A stretch of DNA of 64,000 nucleotides from NCBI RefSeq assembly GCF_017569205.1, contig NZ_CP071870.1, positions 2,418,001 to 2,482,000 of the forward strand. Direction: 5' to 3'. Every line of letters starts with the position of its first letter. The first letter of the stretch is position 1. A program made the translations under genes and the position numbers. Below are positions 63,064 to 64,000 of the stretch, piece by piece. The stretch comes from Propioniciclava sp. MC1595. Its GTDB lineage: Bacteria > Actinomycetota > Actinomycetes > Propionibacteriales > Propionibacteriaceae. The notes under the pieces are model-generated. The model was not told the origin of the DNA. It saw only the letters and a list, made by a program, of their open reading frames with translations, and searched no databases.

Positions 63064-64000
63064 ATGCGGGTCGCGATCATCACCGAGTCGTTCCTGCCCG
63101 AGGTGAACGGCGTCGTCAACTCCGTGTTGCGCGTGCTCGACCACCTGGTCGACCACGGCCACGACGTGCTGCTCCTCGCCCCCGAGGCGCCCGGGGCGCC
63201 CACCGACTACCGCGGAGTCCCGATCGTGCCGATGGCGTCGCTGGCGTTCCCCGGCTACCAGCAGGTGCGCATCTGCACCACCCCGCAGCTCGCCCTGGAG
63301 TGGACGCTGGCCTCCTTCTCCCCCGACGTCGTGCACCTGGCCTCGCCGATCAACGTCGGCTACCGCGCGGCCCTGGCCGCCCGTCGGCTCGGCCTCCCCT
63401 GCGTGGCGGTCTACCAGACCGACGTGCCCGGCTACGCGTCGCGGTACGGCATCCCGGCGCTCGAGGCGTACCTGTGGGCGCGGGTGCGCGGCACCCACCA
63501 AGCGGCGACGCTGAACCTCGCGCCGAGCTCGGCCTCCATCGCCCAGCTCGAGGGCCTCGGGGTCGGCGACCTGCGGCGGTGGGGGCGCGGTGTCGACGGC
63601 GAGCTGTTCCACCCCTCCAAGCGTTCGGACGCCCTCCGCGCGGCCTGGGCCCCTGCCGGGGAGCGCATCGTGGGCTACCTCGGACGCCTCGCGCCCGAGA
63701 AGCAGGTCGACGACCTCCACGTGCTGGCCGGACTGCCCGGGACGCGCGTCGTCGTGGTCGGGGACGGACCCGAGCGGGCCTCGCTGGAGCAGCGCCTGCC
63801 GGACGCCGTCTTCACCGGCCAGCTGCGCGGCGAGGAGCTCGCCGCCGCGGTCGCCTCGTTCGACGTGTTCGTGACCCCCGGCGAGCTGGAGACCTTCGGC
63901 CAGACGATTCAGGAGGCCATGGCCTCGGGGCTGCCGGTCGTGGCGCCGGCGTCCGGGGGGCCGGTCGACCTGGTCGACCCGTCGCGCACGGGCTGGCTGT
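63064..64000 (+). CDS. GT4 glycosyltransferase (MgtA-like), 3' end cut
   Basis: A cut-off GT-B glycosyltransferase with 312 visible codons. It starts MRVAIITESFLPEVNGVVNSVLRV and has TDVPGYASRYG, GYLGRLAPEKQVDDL, VVVGDGPERASLEQRLP, VTPGELETFGQTIQEAMASGLPVVAP and the ESG-type C-terminal motif around GGPVDLVDP. It resembles mycobacterial GDP-mannose-dependent mannosyltransferase MgtA (Rv0557). The donor GDP-mannose would come from ManB/ManC. The last few dozen residues lie outside. Confidence 0.9.
   Translation, partial: MRVAIITESFLPEVNGVVNSVLRVLDHLVDHGHDVLLLAPEAPGAPTDYRGVPIVPMASLAFPGYQQVRICTTPQLALEWTLASFSPDVVHLASPINVGYRAALAARRLGLPCVAVYQTDVPGYASRYGIPALEAYLWARVRGTHQAATLNLAPSSASIAQLEGLGVGDLRRWGRGVDGELFHPSKRSDALRAAWAPAGERIVGYLGRLAPEKQVDDLHVLAGLPGTRVVVVGDGPERASLEQRLPDAVFTGQLRGEELAAAVASFDVFVTPGELETFGQTIQEAMASGLPVVAPASGGPVDLVDPSRTGWL

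Overview
The window is GC-rich (about 70% by eye) and densely coded on both strands. It is a chromosomal core segment from a high-GC Gram-positive bacterium (Actinomycetota). Supporting markers are a WhiB regulator, LCP cell-wall ligase, acyl-CoA carboxylase with epsilon subunit, decaprenyl-phosphate phosphoribosyltransferase-like UbiA protein, MptB-like mannosyltransferase, DUF3499, DUF3099 and GuaB3. The order manB-DUF3499-metallopeptidase-like-whiB matches the mycobacterial pmmA neighbourhood. An origin in Propionibacteriales is a guess only. No rRNA, tRNA, CRISPR array, prophage or insertion sequence was seen. No gene-free stretch exceeds about 250 bases.

Layout. 1-7.6 kb: mannose metabolism and envelope (manB, manC, LCP protein) with whiB. 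7.6-12.5 kb: purE/purK, peptidase E-like, GtrA, alpha/beta hydrolase, osmC, birA. 12.6-18.6 kb: an acyl-CoA (propionyl-CoA) carboxylase set (beta, epsilon, biotinylated alpha), whose biotin is attached by the neighbouring BirA; DUF937, Maf and a UbiA-type prenyltransferase lie between. 18.7-27.2 kb: glycosyltransferase, transporter, LpdA-like quinone reductase, then the purine phosphorylase-phosphomutase-kinase operon and an epimerase. 27.2-31.7 kb: ABC ATPase-NfeD-SPFH-SdpI membrane operon and fabG-fabI. 31.8-36.8 kb: DUF3099-SURF1-SDR-RlmA and cysK-cysE. 36.8-39.6 kb: chorismate mutase, DAG kinase and App1-like phosphatase, and a 5'-truncated oxidase-like gene. 39.6-44.1 kb: guaB-guaB3-PBP. 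44.2-48.4 kb: epimerase, a thioredoxin/CPVC membrane protein module with CsoR-type operators, MptB-like enzyme, Lrp regulator. 48.6-50.7 kb: groES-groEL with two CIRCE elements. 50.7-58.8 kb: methyltransferase operon, galE, an AbiEi/DUF559-like gene between inverted palindromic repeats, malic enzyme, and an unrecognised nucleotidyltransferase-like/beta-helix operon. 58.9-62.9 kb: a tightly overlapping t6A operon (GNAT-TsaE fusion, tsaB, rimI, tsaD, EamA transporter). The right edge holds a truncated glycosyltransferase.

Expression. At least 20 genes have a TANNNT hexamer exactly 6 or 7 nt before ATG/GTG, the geometry of leaderless transcripts. This settles several start codons. Co-directional genes commonly overlap by 1 or 4 bases (TGATG, GTGA, ATGA), implying coupled operons. 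Strong perfect hairpins separate some units. Dyad symmetries surround the -10 boxes of whiB and the DUF937 gene, and CsoR-like palindromes cover two other promoters.

The least explained parts are the repeat-flanked AbiEi/DUF559 gene (53.8-54.9 kb), the CsoR-operator thioredoxin module (45.1-46.4 kb) and the nucleotidyltransferase-like/beta-helix pair (56.7-58.8 kb).
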